Source: JBBQVS01 sp038211295
GTDB lineage: Bacteria; Chloroflexota; Ktedonobacteria; Ktedonobacterales; Ktedonobacteraceae
NCBI GenBank assembly: GCA_038211295.1
Contig: JBBQVS010000012.1
Coordinates: 6,787-70,786, forward strand
Length of the DNA stretch: 64,000 nt
Direction of reading: 5' to 3'
Position 1 is the first letter of the stretch. Every line of letters starts with the position of its first letter. The notes under the pieces are model-generated. The model was not told the DNA's origin, did not search any database, and saw nothing but the letters and a program-made list of their open reading frames with translations. Positions 18,000-26,598 of the stretch are shown here, in pieces. Made by a program: the position numbers and the translations under genes.

Positions 18000-18189
18000 A
18001 ATTTTCTCACTTTTTTAGCGTTACATACTGTATAAGAAGAAACATATTCTGTAAAGGAAGACGCTCTATTCAGTTTTTTTATTGTGCCATGCGTCAATGT
18101 GTGAGCAAGTTCACATGTAGCGGCAAAACAAAAAAAGCTTACACTACTTTGTGCAAGCCTTTGAAAATGTGCCATCTGTGAATGTTTAT

Positions 18190-18573
18190 TTACAGGCGAC
18201 GTGTTACTGTGCGTCTACCCTCAAAAAAGAGTAACGTGACAAGGGCGACTTCGACAACTTTAATCGTCGTATCGAATGGGTCCCAGGGCCAACCGTCTTT
18301 CGGGCTACCAAGAAAGAACCAGAGGACAATGGTGAGCAGTGTATAACCTATAAAAGCCCAGCGGATGGTGTTGTGAAACTTTGCTAGCTGGGGAAGGAAA
18401 AACGCAACGAGTAGGGCAAGATAGCCAAGCCCATTGAGGAAAAACCAGACGCGCAGGTCTTCATCAGGATGCGATGCGAGAAAGAGATGAGCACCTGCTG
18501 TGACCAGTGCTGTAAGAATAATCCCTACCTGCATGATGCCAACGCGTGGGCGCTGTTGTACCAATTGGCTCAT
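18190..18573 (-). CDS. Small four-helix membrane protein of unknown function
   Basis: A 127-residue protein with four hydrophobic segments (GIMQVGIILTALVTAGAHLF, FFLNGLGYLALLVAFFLPQL, WAFIGYTLLTIVLWFFLG, TIKVVEVALVTLLFFEG) and a basic C-terminus. No known family motif is visible. ATG at 18573 is preceded by AAAGGAAA; longer in-frame starts up to 18702 would add an improbable basic leader. It is not clearly linked to neighbours: the lipoprotein gene downstream is 190 bp away and proS is divergent. Confidence 0.7.
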   Translation of the reverse strand: MSQLVQQRPRVGIMQVGIILTALVTAGAHLFLASHPDEDLRVWFFLNGLGYLALLVAFFLPQLAKFHNTIRWAFIGYTLLTIVLWFFLGSPKDGWPWDPFDTTIKVVEVALVTLLFFEGRRTVTRRL

Positions 18574-18835
18574 AGTGGACTGTTTTCCTTTCGCGTAGGA
18601 GTGATGGATCGTTAATCGTGTAAAATGTGTCTTTAGAACAGACACGTTTACTCTGTAGACAGCACAAATCGCTATATCGGGTAGTTTCATTGTGTAAATC
18701 AATATTCCATATTCTCACAGAAAATTTATTGTCATATCCACATAAATACTTGTATTGGTTTTTGTATATACTTTAAAAACTCTCATTGGAGACGTGTGTT
18801 TATGGTTTTGTCCAGGTACGGGAAAACACGGATGC

Positions 18836-18864
18836 TTGACAGGGTGAATACCTGATGGTATGCT
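18836..18864 (+). promoter_or_regulatory. Promoter of the proS T-box transcript
   Basis: TTGACA at 18836-18841, a 17-bp spacer and TATGCT at 18859-18864 make a good sigma-70 promoter. Transcription would begin near 18871, just before the first conserved T-box segments. The stretch 18574-18835 between this promoter and the divergent membrane-protein gene is AT-rich and shows nothing else I can name. Confidence 0.65.
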
Positions 18865-18870
18865 TATCAC

Positions 18871-19150
18871 AATAGAGAACAGAGAACGCAACGATCAGGA
18901 TTACTACACGTTGGCGTAGTCAAGAAGCGAGCCGCGAGGGTGCAAGGCGGCAGACAGATACCACGTCGAACCCACCTGAGAGCGTCAGTGAAAAAAACTG
19001 ACCGGCTCCTCACCGTTATCACGAGGCGCGGTTATGCAAGTCTGGGGCGTCTGCTCTGGCAGGCAATGACCGTATCGAGAGGAGCTGTGTTTATTGCGCG
19101 GCTCAAAAAAGGTGGTGTCACGGGTAACAACTCGTCCTTAGTGAGGGCGA
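18871..19150 (+). promoter_or_regulatory. T-box riboswitch, proline-specific (CCC specifier)
   Basis: The leader carries the conserved T-box parts in order. Stem I includes the distal GAGGGTGCAAGGC segment and the specifier loop GAA-CCC-ACC-TGAG. The specifier CCC (18971-18973) is a proline codon, matching the downstream prolyl-tRNA synthetase. The T-box/antiterminator sequence AAAGGTGGTGTCACGGG (19109-19123) contains TGGT at 19113-19116, complementary to the tRNA end ACCA. The terminator stem CTCGTCC/GGGCGAG (19131-19137, 19145-19151 region) runs into seven T residues. Uncharged tRNA-Pro should stabilise the antiterminator and raise proS expression. Exact 5' end is approximate. Confidence 0.9.
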
Positions 19151-19182
19151 GTTTTTTTATGTCGATTTTCAGGAGAAAGATT

Positions 19183-20628
19183 ATGGTAAACGAAGAGAAG
19201 TATGTCGAGGATATTGTCGATCAAGACGACAATTTTTCAAAGTGGTACAACCAGGTTGTGCGGAAGGCCGCTCTTGCCGACTACGCGCCTGTGCGTGGTT
19301 GTATGATTATTCGTCCCTACGGTTATGCTCTATGGGAGAACATTCAGCGTTTGCTGGACGCGAGTTTCAAAGAGACGGGCGTCGAAAACGCGTATTTCCC
19401 TCTGCTCATTCCGCGTAGTTTCTTAGAAAAGGAAGCCGAACATGTCGAGGGGTTCGCGCCTGAACTGGCGTGGGTCACGCGTGGCGGTGGTGAAGAGTTA
19501 GAGGAGCCGCTTGCCATTCGTCCAACCAGCGAGACCATTATCGGTCATACCTATGCCAAATGGATTCAGAGTTATCGAGATCTGCCGATTCTAATCAATC
19601 AGTGGAACAACGTTATGCGCTGGGAGAAGCGTACAATGCTGTTCCTGCGAACGTCAGAGTTTCTCTGGCAGGAAGGTCATACCGCGCACCGCACGCTTGA
19701 AGAGGCCGAAGAACGCACGCGCATGATGCTCGAAATTTACCGTGTCTTTGCTGAAGAAGAGGCGGCGATGCCTGTAATTGTGGGACGTAAGAGCGAAAAC
19801 GAGAAGTTCGCGGGAGCGTTGCGAACCTATTCCATCGAGGCCCTTATGGGCGATGGCAAGGCGTTGCAGGCGGCGACGAGCCACAATCTCGGCACGAACT
19901 TCGCGAAAGGCTTTGATATTCAGTATCTCGACGACGATAGTCAGCGTAAATATTGTTCGACCACCAGTTGGGGCATGAGCACGCGTATGATTGGCGGCGT
20001 CATTATGGTACACGGCGATAAGTCCGGCCTGATTCTGCCGCCGCGTCTCGCGCCTTACCAGACGGTGATTGTACCGATTGTACGTAAAGACGCGGAAAAG
20101 TCTGCCGTTGGCGAGATGGTCGAGCGTGTGCAAAAGATGCTCAAAGGCAAGGTACGATTGAAGGTTGACAACAGCGAGAACACGCCAGGCTGGAAGTACA
20201 ACGAGTGGGAGATGCGAGGTGTACCTGTGCGAATGGAGATTGGGCCACGCGACGTACAGAACAATAGTGTCATGCTGGTGCGACGTGATAATCGTGCCAA
20301 AGAAGCCGTTTCACTCGATGCCCTGGAAACGCGACTGCCAGAGTTATTGGAAGAGATACAGAAAGCACTCTTTCAACGCGCCCTTGAGTTTCGCGAGCAA
20401 AACATGCACTACACCGAGAGCTATGAAGAGTTCAAGCAGATCATCGCGGAGAAACGCGGTTTTGTGCGCGTCAAGTGGGCAGAGGATAGCGCGGCGGAAC
20501 TGGCGATCAAAGAGGAGACAAAGGCTACACTCCGCGTGATTCCGCTTGACCAACCGGAGGTATCGGGCAAGTGCATCTATACAGGTAAACCCGCGACCTG
20601 CGAGGCCATTTTCGCTCGCGCTTACTAG
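19183..20628 (+). CDS. proS: Prolyl-tRNA synthetase, short (archaeal/eukaryote-like) type
   Basis: A 481-residue class II synthetase of the ProS3 type, without the editing insertion of the long bacterial form. Visible: motif 2 region RWEKRTMLFLRTSEFLWQEG, motif 3 region GMSTRMIGGVIMVHGDKSG, an anticodon-binding domain from about 290, and the C-terminal zinc/mixed domain of about 70 residues ending EAIFARAY with VSGKCIYTGKPATCEA. AGGAGA lies seven bases before ATG 19183; an open frame upstream into the T-box leader is not coding. It charges tRNA-Pro and is controlled by the T-box. Confidence 0.96.
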   Translation: MVNEEKYVEDIVDQDDNFSKWYNQVVRKAALADYAPVRGCMIIRPYGYALWENIQRLLDASFKETGVENAYFPLLIPRSFLEKEAEHVEGFAPELAWVTRGGGEELEEPLAIRPTSETIIGHTYAKWIQSYRDLPILINQWNNVMRWEKRTMLFLRTSEFLWQEGHTAHRTLEEAEERTRMMLEIYRVFAEEEAAMPVIVGRKSENEKFAGALRTYSIEALMGDGKALQAATSHNLGTNFAKGFDIQYLDDDSQRKYCSTTSWGMSTRMIGGVIMVHGDKSGLILPPRLAPYQTVIVPIVRKDAEKSAVGEMVERVQKMLKGKVRLKVDNSENTPGWKYNEWEMRGVPVRMEIGPRDVQNNSVMLVRRDNRAKEAVSLDALETRLPELLEEIQKALFQRALEFREQNMHYTESYEEFKQIIAEKRGFVRVKWAEDSAAELAIKEETKATLRVIPLDQPEVSGKCIYTGKPATCEAIFARAY

Positions 20629-20650
20629 TACCGCAACTTCAAATCCGAGT

Positions 20651-20678
20651 GTTGCCGTTTCACTGCCGAAACGGCAAC
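20651..20678 (+). terminator. Hairpin after proS
   Basis: GTTGCCGTTTC (20651-20661) pairs perfectly with 20668-20678 around a six-base loop, 22 bp after the proS stop. A modest T-containing stretch follows. It separates proS from csaA, which may still be reached by readthrough. Confidence 0.6.
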
Positions 20679-20719
20679 GATATTTCATATAGCCATAATA
20701 GAGAGAAAGTACAAGTGTC

Positions 20720-21052
20720 ATGATTACATACAATGATTTTGAGCGTGTTGATATTCGCGTGGGCAAGATTATCAAGGTGGAGGATTTTCCTCAGGCACGT
20801 AAGCCTGCTTACAAACTCCTGATTGACTTTGGCTCTGAAATTGGCACGAAGAGAACGTCCGCGCAAATCACGAAGCATTACACGAAAGAAGAGTTGGTGG
20901 GAACGCAGGTTGTGTGCGTGATAAACTTTCCCTCAAAGCAGATTGGCCCCTTCATCTCCGAGGTATTGACGCTGGGATTGCCAGACGAGGAGGGTAACGT
21001 TGTATTATTGCGTCCTACAAAAGAAGTACCTATTGGGGGGAAGATGTTTTAG
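20720..21052 (+). CDS. csaA: CsaA-type tRNA-binding protein/chaperone
   Basis: A 110-residue single OB-fold tRNA_bind domain: FERVDIRVGKIIKVEDFPQA, DFGSEIGTKRTSAQITKHY, GTQVVCVINFPSKQIGPF, and LGLPDEEGNVVLLRPTKEVP. The length and motifs match CsaA, which dimerises and binds tRNA acceptor regions; a chaperone or secretion role was proposed for the Bacillus protein. Placement directly after proS suggests a link to tRNA handling, but this is contextual. A weak ribosome site precedes the ATG. Confidence 0.92.
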   Translation: MITYNDFERVDIRVGKIIKVEDFPQARKPAYKLLIDFGSEIGTKRTSAQITKHYTKEELVGTQVVCVINFPSKQIGPFISEVLTLGLPDEEGNVVLLRPTKEVPIGGKMF

Positions 21053-21096
21053 CACAAGGGTGCGTGGCGGAATGTGAAGGGGTATAGCACGAGTTG

Positions 21097-21129
21097 AGGG
21101 CATGGCGCGGCTTGCCCGCGTCATGCCCT
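21097..21129. repeat. Modular hairpin repeat, copy 2 (GGGCATG arms on both sides)
   Basis: AGGGCATGGCGCGG (21097-21110), loop CTTGC, and its complement at 21116-21129 with one G-T pair. This copy uses the GGGCATG arm twice. It lies between csaA and the convergent glycosidase gene (ends at 21136), so it probably terminates both. Confidence 0.75.
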
Positions 21130-21135
21130 TTCTCC

Positions 21136-21963
21136 CTATTTCACAATAATCACAAGTGGTAGTGTCGTCACTGCATCTATCGCGATGTGTTGCTTGCCCG
21201 CGTTGAGGTAGAGCGCGGTAGACGCCCCGCCATCGAGATTGAGGGCGGTCTTGAGTGACAGGTCAGAGGTCGCGAGTATGTCGGCTAACTCGTCGAGCGA
21301 GAAAGCCGCGCCGGGGCTGGCGATAAATAGAAGACGCCCCTGTGTATCCTGCGCGACGACGCTACGGCGTTGGCTGGCGGCGTTGGCCTGAAACTGTGTA
21401 CGCTTGCCATCGATTAGCAGCATGGGTGAGCATTGTGTTGCCTGCTGTAGCTGCTCGCCATTGGGATTATAGGGTTGCAGGCTGAGCGAGCGCAGACTGA
21501 TATTGCCTTGCGTATCGACGGAGAGCATTCCGCCAAAGCCATCATAGGTTGTGCCGTATGCTTGCCCATTGGCCACAACAAGACCAGTCGCCGCGTTGTT
21601 CTGAGTAAAATAGCCTCCATTTATGATTGCGGTGGCACTTTCTTGCTTCATCCAATCATCTATTGCCAGTGGCTTTGTGGGCTGATAGCCAATCTTGAGA
21701 TGCACCTTACGTAAATCGAAGCGGGTGATGGTAACGGTATCCTCGTTATTGCCCGGACTCTTCCAATCTTCGTAGCGCACCTCAACGCCCGCCGCCGCCG
21801 TACTCCACTGGTTGAGTGCCGGCGTGCCTGCTGGCGGAGTGGTTGAGACAACGGGTGTGCCGTTGTTGAAGGTGAAGTTGGAAGTGACACCGCACGCGAG
21901 TAGTGACCCTGAAAGCAGTAAAAGCGTGAGACAAAGCATATAGAATTTTTTAGCAGGCATCAA
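21136..21963 (-). CDS. Phosphodiester glycosidase-like (NAGPA/DUF2233) lipoprotein
   Basis: A 275-residue lipoprotein (signal ending SGSLLACGVT) followed by a NAGPA-type domain: AIINGGYFTQNNAATGLVVA, SQRRSVVAQDTQGRLLFIAS, ALNLDGGASTALYLN. The family includes the mammalian enzyme that uncovers mannose-6-phosphate and bacterial phosphodiester glycosidases acting on envelope glycans. It lies 28 bp after gatD, on the same strand, probably as the last gene of a murT-gatD operon, which hints at a cell-wall substrate (for example a phosphodiester-linked wall polymer). That substrate is inferred. Confidence 0.85.
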   Translation of the reverse strand: MMPAKKFYMLCLTLLLLSGSLLACGVTSNFTFNNGTPVVSTTPPAGTPALNQWSTAAAGVEVRYEDWKSPGNNEDTVTITRFDLRKVHLKIGYQPTKPLAIDDWMKQESATAIINGGYFTQNNAATGLVVANGQAYGTTYDGFGGMLSVDTQGNISLRSLSLQPYNPNGEQLQQATQCSPMLLIDGKRTQFQANAASQRRSVVAQDTQGRLLFIASPGAAFSLDELADILATSDLSLKTALNLDGGASTALYLNAGKQHIAIDAVTTLPLVIIVK

Positions 21964-21991
21964 CAGTATCTCTCTTTAGTAGTTTCGCTTA

Positions 21992-22795
21992 TTATTTCTT
22001 CCAAGAAACCGCTTCAATTGCGGACATCGTACCTTTGAACTCCATTGCGAGTTTGAGCGCGGCATCGTGGGCTGCGTTCTCAGTTGTATCATCCAGTGGT
22101 GCCAGTTCGACCTTGCCATAGCGATGTTCGAGGCTACGCTGAATAATGAGATCGGTGAACCAGGGATTTTTGGGGAGTACCGGCCCGTGCAGGTAGGTGC
22201 CAAAGACGTTATTGTAGATCGCGCCTTCGCCGCCATCCTTGCCATTGTTGCCCCAACCTGCGAGTACCTTGCCAAGAGGTTGCGCTTTGGAGCCAAGATA
22301 GGTGCGTCCGCTATGGTTTTCGTAGCCAACCAGCACCTTTGTACCCGTCTCTTCAAAGGAACATTCCAGGGCCATATGTGTCATAAAGCGTGTCCCGCCG
22401 CCGTCTGTATACAGGTCGAGCAGACCGACGCCTTTTAGTTCTGGCCCCTCGAATGGTTTGTAGTAGTGACCGAGTAGTTGATAGCCCGCGCACACGCTCA
22501 GAAACACAACATTGGTGTTGGCTGCCTCGCGCAACGACGGGCCTTTCGCCTGAATATCCTTTGAGGCAATTTCCATCTCGCGATCCGCCGCCCCGTGTAC
22601 GAGAATAAGGTCGTACTTGGTAAAATCGGGCGTCTGACGCACAAAAATCTGCTCAACCTCGGTGCCGATGCCGCGCCATTTACAGCGTTTCTCAATCGAA
22701 TAGAGGTTGCCCCGATCTGCCGCCACACTCATCAGCGTCGGGTAAAGATGCCCGATTCTGATAACCATACCCGTGTCTTTTATGTTTTTGCTCAT
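21992..22795 (-). CDS. gatD: Lipid II isoglutaminyl synthase, glutaminase subunit
   Basis: A 267-residue class I glutamine amidotransferase of the CobB/CobQ-like GatD type. Nucleophile Cys102 in LSVCAGYQLLG, and His203 in GTYLHGPVLPKNPWF, which are the known GatD catalytic positions by pattern. Motifs VGYENHSGRTYLG and GWGNNGKDGGEG are also characteristic. With MurT it amidates the alpha-carboxyl of D-Glu in lipid II to D-isoglutamine. Start at 22795, with GAGGAATAA derived from the end of murT, six bp after the murT stop: tight operon. Confidence 0.95.
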   Translation of the reverse strand: MSKNIKDTGMVIRIGHLYPTLMSVAADRGNLYSIEKRCKWRGIGTEVEQIFVRQTPDFTKYDLILVHGAADREMEIASKDIQAKGPSLREAANTNVVFLSVCAGYQLLGHYYKPFEGPELKGVGLLDLYTDGGGTRFMTHMALECSFEETGTKVLVGYENHSGRTYLGSKAQPLGKVLAGWGNNGKDGGEGAIYNNVFGTYLHGPVLPKNPWFTDLIIQRSLEHRYGKVELAPLDDTTENAAHDAALKLAMEFKGTMSAIEAVSWKK

Positions 22796-22801
22796 AGTAG
22801 A

Positions 22802-24268
22802 TTATTCCTCCCAGAAATGTTTGACCCAACCGCGCTTCTGCATGATGCGGCGCAGTTCGTGCGTTGGTGTGTAGCCGCACATGATGTACAGCGTTTCGCC
22901 TGGTTCAACATGTTTGAGTGCCGCGTCAAGAGCTGCCTCACGTTCGTGTACAATTGTTATTTTCTCGGTTGGCACTTCGGCGTACTTCAAACGCATAGCG
23001 AACTCTTCCGCTTTATTGCCACTACAGACGACATCGGCGATACTCTCGGTGATCTCCTCGAATTCTACGTCCCAGAGCCACGCGAAGTCCTCGCCATCGA
23101 CGACGGTATTGCTTGCCGCCAGCAGCAGGTGCTTCTTGCCAGCGTGTTGTGCGATCAAGCGGAGCATCAGGTTGAACGATGTGGGGTTCTTCACAAATGA
23201 GAGGAATACCGTCTTGTCACCCGCCTGTATCTTCTCAAGGCGTCCAAATGCAGTCTTGATGCCACTCAGGCCAAGCTGTACCTTCTCTTTAGAGAAACCT
23301 GCCGCGAGTGCCGCGCCAACCGCTACTGCCGCGTTATAGACGTTGTGGAGGCCGGGGAGGGGAATATCCAGCTCCATCTCGCCCTGTGGTGTTCGCATTT
23401 TGATATGAGTTGGCCCCTCGCCATCTGCCGCAAGCTCGACGGAGGTGACGGCGATATCGAGTTTTGGTAATGTGTAGCCGCAATTGGGACAACTATAGAT
23501 GCCGAGATGGGACATGTAGGCAACCTTGTAGTCCAGGTCTTCGTTGCACTGAATGCAGCGAATGATGTCGGCTGACTGTTCTGGTACGGGTGTCCCCACC
23601 TCCATTGTTTCCAGACCAAAGAAGAGCCGTTTGGCTTTCGCGTTCAAGCCAAAGCTTGCGACCTGCGGGTCATTGCCATTGAGCAGAATGGTAGAGGTTT
23701 CTGGCAAACTTTCTAGCATCGTGTTCAAAGCGCGTGCGACAGCGTAGAGTTCGCCATAGCGATCCAGTTGGTCGCGGAAGATATTGGTGATAACAACCAC
23801 GTCGGGCTGAATTTCGGGAACCGCGAGCGGAATCGTCGCCTCATCAATCTCGAACAGGAGCACGTCGCTATCGAGTCGCCCGAACAGGTCTGCGAAATTG
23901 ACGGCAACAGAGGTGATACCTTGCAGCAGGTTGGAGCCGGTGCGATTCTGCGAAACGCGTCTACCACTGGCATCGGCAATGGCGGCGGTCATACGCGCGG
24001 TAGTTGTTTTGCCATTGCTGCCGGTAATGACAATCTTTTTTGCTTTGCTTGCCCCCACGACTGATTTGAGTACATTGGGGTCGATGCGACGCGCAATCAT
24101 ACCGGGGAGGCTAGTGCCGCCACCAATACGGAAGAAACGGCCCGACGCGCCCGCCAGCTTGCCTGCGGATATTGCGAGGGCCAACCGGGCTTTTCCCAGA
24201 CCGGAAGCCGACGCCAGGGTAGGAGTAGAGGGAGATGGTAGTTCTATTTTTCCATTTTCTGTTGCCAT
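22802..24268 (-). CDS. murT: Lipid II isoglutaminyl synthase, Mur-ligase-like subunit
   Basis: A 488-residue Mur ligase homologue. The ATP loop is TGSNGKTTT (residues 82-90), the central domain includes NIFRDQLDRYGEL, and the C-terminal DUF1727 domain follows from about 320. A Cys4 ribbon is inserted at Cys238, Cys241, Cys260 and Cys263 (CIQC and CPNC pairs), as in MurT of firmicutes and actinobacteria. It provides ATP-dependent activation of lipid II D-Glu for ammonia from GatD. GAGGAC precedes the ATG. D-Glu amidation typically accompanies thick, monoderm-type walls. Confidence 0.96.
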   Translation of the reverse strand: MATENGKIELPSPSTPTLASASGLGKARLALAISAGKLAGASGRFFRIGGGTSLPGMIARRIDPNVLKSVVGASKAKKIVITGSNGKTTTARMTAAIADASGRRVSQNRTGSNLLQGITSVAVNFADLFGRLDSDVLLFEIDEATIPLAVPEIQPDVVVITNIFRDQLDRYGELYAVARALNTMLESLPETSTILLNGNDPQVASFGLNAKAKRLFFGLETMEVGTPVPEQSADIIRCIQCNEDLDYKVAYMSHLGIYSCPNCGYTLPKLDIAVTSVELAADGEGPTHIKMRTPQGEMELDIPLPGLHNVYNAAVAVGAALAAGFSKEKVQLGLSGIKTAFGRLEKIQAGDKTVFLSFVKNPTSFNLMLRLIAQHAGKKHLLLAASNTVVDGEDFAWLWDVEFEEITESIADVVCSGNKAEEFAMRLKYAEVPTEKITIVHEREAALDAALKHVEPGETLYIMCGYTPTHELRRIMQKRGWVKHFWEE

Positions 24269-24390
24269 AAAGTCCTCAAAGCAGAGTTTTTATAATTTAC
24301 AGTTCATAAGAGAGAACGTGAGCAGTATAACAAACCTGTTGCACATGAGCAAGGTAAATAGTCACAATGGCGTATGAGGGTGTTTAGATG

Positions 24391-24452
24391 GGGCATGGCG
24401 CGGCTTTGCCCGCGCCACTACTATACGACGTGTGAAGCCGCATAGGCGGCTT
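24391..24452. repeat. Modular hairpin repeat, copy 3 (mixed arms) plus second stem
   Basis: GGGCATGGCGCGG, loop, CCGCGCCACTACTATAC (24391-24426): one arm of the GGGCATG type, the other of the CACTACTATAC type, joined by a GGCGCGG/CCGCGCC stem. A second hairpin, AAGCCGC/GCGGCTT, follows at 24435-24452. It lies between the DD-carboxypeptidase gene and murT (24269-24512). Copies of the same family are at 8004, 21097, 26521, 29837, 38342, 38428, 43315 and 58225. Confidence 0.75.
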
Positions 24453-24512
24453 GTGGATTGGGGCGTAGTCCTGTTACATTTCAAGGAACTTTGTATTATG
24501 TTCGGCATTGTT

Positions 24513-26312
24513 TTACACCGTTTTGCATTGTTTTGATTTGGTATCGCATTGAATGGTGGAATGCTCAAAACGTTGGCGTACTAGCGGTGCGTTGTTTTGT
24601 AGCGTGGGTGCGCTTGTGGGATAGCCAAATTTAGCGATACCTCCGTTTTTGTCGAAGTAGGTCGTGAGAGGGTCAGTGATGCTATAACCGGTGTTGATAT
24701 AGTAGCGGCCCTGGTTGCCCGTTGGAATGGTTGCGTCACGTTTATCTCTGTCGAAGTAGCCCCACAGATTATCGAAGGGAATAGGGTGAACGGCATCGAC
24801 ATCATGGGGAGAAACCCATGTAAAGTTGTTGAAGCCCCAGTTCATGAGGTCGCGCATATCTGTCCACCAGTCTTTGGTGTGCATAGTGACGCCAATGAGA
24901 TGACGCCCATTGCGGACACAAGAAATGACCTGCACGAAATTCGCGTCACCATCCCATCCAGGTTTACCGCCATCGACGCCCGGATACCACCAGAGAAATT
25001 GATTGCCGTTGACCAGCATGTGCTGTGAATGGCTTCCAGTTTTCGCGACTGTATAGCTACGTGTGCCACTGATTGCGCGTAGTTGCGGCAAGTTCATCAC
25101 GTATTTTCCCAGAATGGCGAGGTCGTGAGCACTCGAATAATGATTGTTCGCGAGCAGCCCGTGTGGGTTGCTATAATGTGTGTCCTGCAAGCCCAGGCTT
25201 TTTGCTTTGTTATTCATCATAGCTATAAACGCGGGCTGGTCGCCTGCGATAGCATCGCCAATCGCGATGGCGGCATCATTGCCAGAGACGAGAAAGAGGC
25301 CATACATGAGTTCGCGCAACGTGTACGTCTCGCCTTTTTTAATGCCCATCACCGAGCTATCCGCAGAAAGTGTCCCCAGGTCTTTATCGATTACATCAGT
25401 GATGGTCACGTTCTGGTCGAGGTTGCCCTTCTCGCTGGCAAGCATTGCGGTCATGAGTTTTGTTGTGCTCATCATGGGAAGATGCATGAATGGATTGTGG
25501 GCGTAAAGCGTTGCCCCTGTATCGGCGTCCAGCAGGTAGGCGGAGGTCGCGAACACGGGTGGGGCGGGATGATCGGTCATTGGCGGAGTGATGACCAGGC
25601 CATGCGAGTCTGTCTGTTGTCCATTGACTTGCGTATTGTCGGTACCACTATAGCCAGCTATCATACCGCCAGTCGTGACATTGTTGGTTGTAAGCGTGAT
25701 AAGAATAGGTACGAGAATAAGCGCGAGTGCTACGATAAAGGTGGCGGTGACAAGCGTGCGGTTATGACTGAAATCCTGCACTGCCGCGAGCAAAGTATGC
25801 GTTCGTGTATGTTTTTCGCGGCGACCATAGCGTGCGTAACGAGTGTCGCGTTTGTACTGGCCTTGTCCTTTCGGGCGTGGCGTAGTGGGCGCGGATTGTG
25901 TACGAGGTGCTGGGTGTGTGGGTCTGCGTAAACGCTGCGACTGCACGGAGGGCGATTGCGGGTTAGATGATGGCTCATAAATGTGAGGACGACGGCGCGG
26001 ACGAGGCGATACCAGGATTTTGCCCGTCTCACAACTGGTTGGCTCTGTTTCCTCATCTTCTCCGCCGTCTTCCAGCACCGTGGGGAGCTTGTTTGTGTAG
26101 GCCGGAAGCTGCTCATCTTCGGCAAAGCGTGAGGCGCGGCGTATTCTGGGTACGGCGGGGTCGCCGTAATAGTCGTCGCGCTCGGCCTCTGCTGGCTTTT
26201 TGCGACGTTGGACGTATGAGTGTTGCGCGTTACGTGTGCGTTGAGGACGGTTGGCAGGCGGTTTCTGAAAATACTCGTCCTGTTCGTCGTCGCCCTGCGG
26301 CGTTTTGGGCAT
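24513..26312 (-). CDS. D-alanyl-D-alanine carboxypeptidase (peptidase S11) with long cytoplasmic tail
   Basis: A 599-residue protein. The first 180 residues are charged and proline/arginine-rich (disordered cytoplasmic tail), then one helix (LVTATFIVALALILVPILI). The external S11 penicillin-binding domain has STTK (nucleophile Ser near residue 282), SGN in LVSGNDAAIAIGD, and GGKPGWDG in place of the usual KTG box. About 75 extra C-terminal residues (YSITDPLTTYFDKNGGIAKF) form a small domain of unclear role. It trims stem peptides; context with murT-gatD makes a cell-wall block on one strand. The KTG-to-KPG change is worth noting. Confidence 0.9.
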   Translation of the reverse strand: MPKTPQGDDEQDEYFQKPPANRPQRTRNAQHSYVQRRKKPAEAERDDYYGDPAVPRIRRASRFAEDEQLPAYTNKLPTVLEDGGEDEETEPTSCETGKILVSPRPRRRPHIYEPSSNPQSPSVQSQRLRRPTHPAPRTQSAPTTPRPKGQGQYKRDTRYARYGRREKHTRTHTLLAAVQDFSHNRTLVTATFIVALALILVPILITLTTNNVTTGGMIAGYSGTDNTQVNGQQTDSHGLVITPPMTDHPAPPVFATSAYLLDADTGATLYAHNPFMHLPMMSTTKLMTAMLASEKGNLDQNVTITDVIDKDLGTLSADSSVMGIKKGETYTLRELMYGLFLVSGNDAAIAIGDAIAGDQPAFIAMMNNKAKSLGLQDTHYSNPHGLLANNHYSSAHDLAILGKYVMNLPQLRAISGTRSYTVAKTGSHSQHMLVNGNQFLWWYPGVDGGKPGWDGDANFVQVISCVRNGRHLIGVTMHTKDWWTDMRDLMNWGFNNFTWVSPHDVDAVHPIPFDNLWGYFDRDKRDATIPTGNQGRYYINTGYSITDPLTTYFDKNGGIAKFGYPTSAPTLQNNAPLVRQRFEHSTIQCDTKSKQCKTV

Positions 26313-26520
26313 CGTGCCAATCCTCTCAAGGGTGTTTTTGCTTGCCTCAGCTCTTATCAGAGAATGTTGGTTATTCTATGTAGTATACAGCAAAGTTTCA
26401 GCAGCATGTTGCCTATACTACGTAGCAACCCCTTCTATTGTCAACTTCTCTGACGAACGGGCAAGCAGAAAATAACACGGTTTGAGAGGCGAGAGTGAGA
26501 GAGCATGGTGGAGGCGCAGA

Positions 26521-26557
26521 GCATGACAGAGGCTCGCCTCTGTCACTACTATACTAC
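26521..26557. repeat. Modular hairpin repeat, copy 4 (mixed arms)
   Basis: GCATGACAGAGGC, TC, GCCTCTGTCACTACTATAC: the stem GACAGAGGC/GCCTCTGTC differs from the GGCGCGG stems elsewhere but is still perfectly paired. A related partial arm GAGCATGGTGGAG lies just before it (26501-26516). It occupies the gap 26313-26598, upstream of the DD-carboxypeptidase and downstream of a kinase gene; the rest of that gap shows nothing I recognise. Confidence 0.7.
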
Positions 26558-26598
26558 GTGTGATACCGCTTGTACCGCTTATCTCATCGCGTTCCTAA

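Noticed and set aside
18940..19182. Upstream in-frame extension of proS
   Set aside because: These 81 codons lie in the T-box leader and terminator; AGGAGA at 19171 sets the start at 19183.
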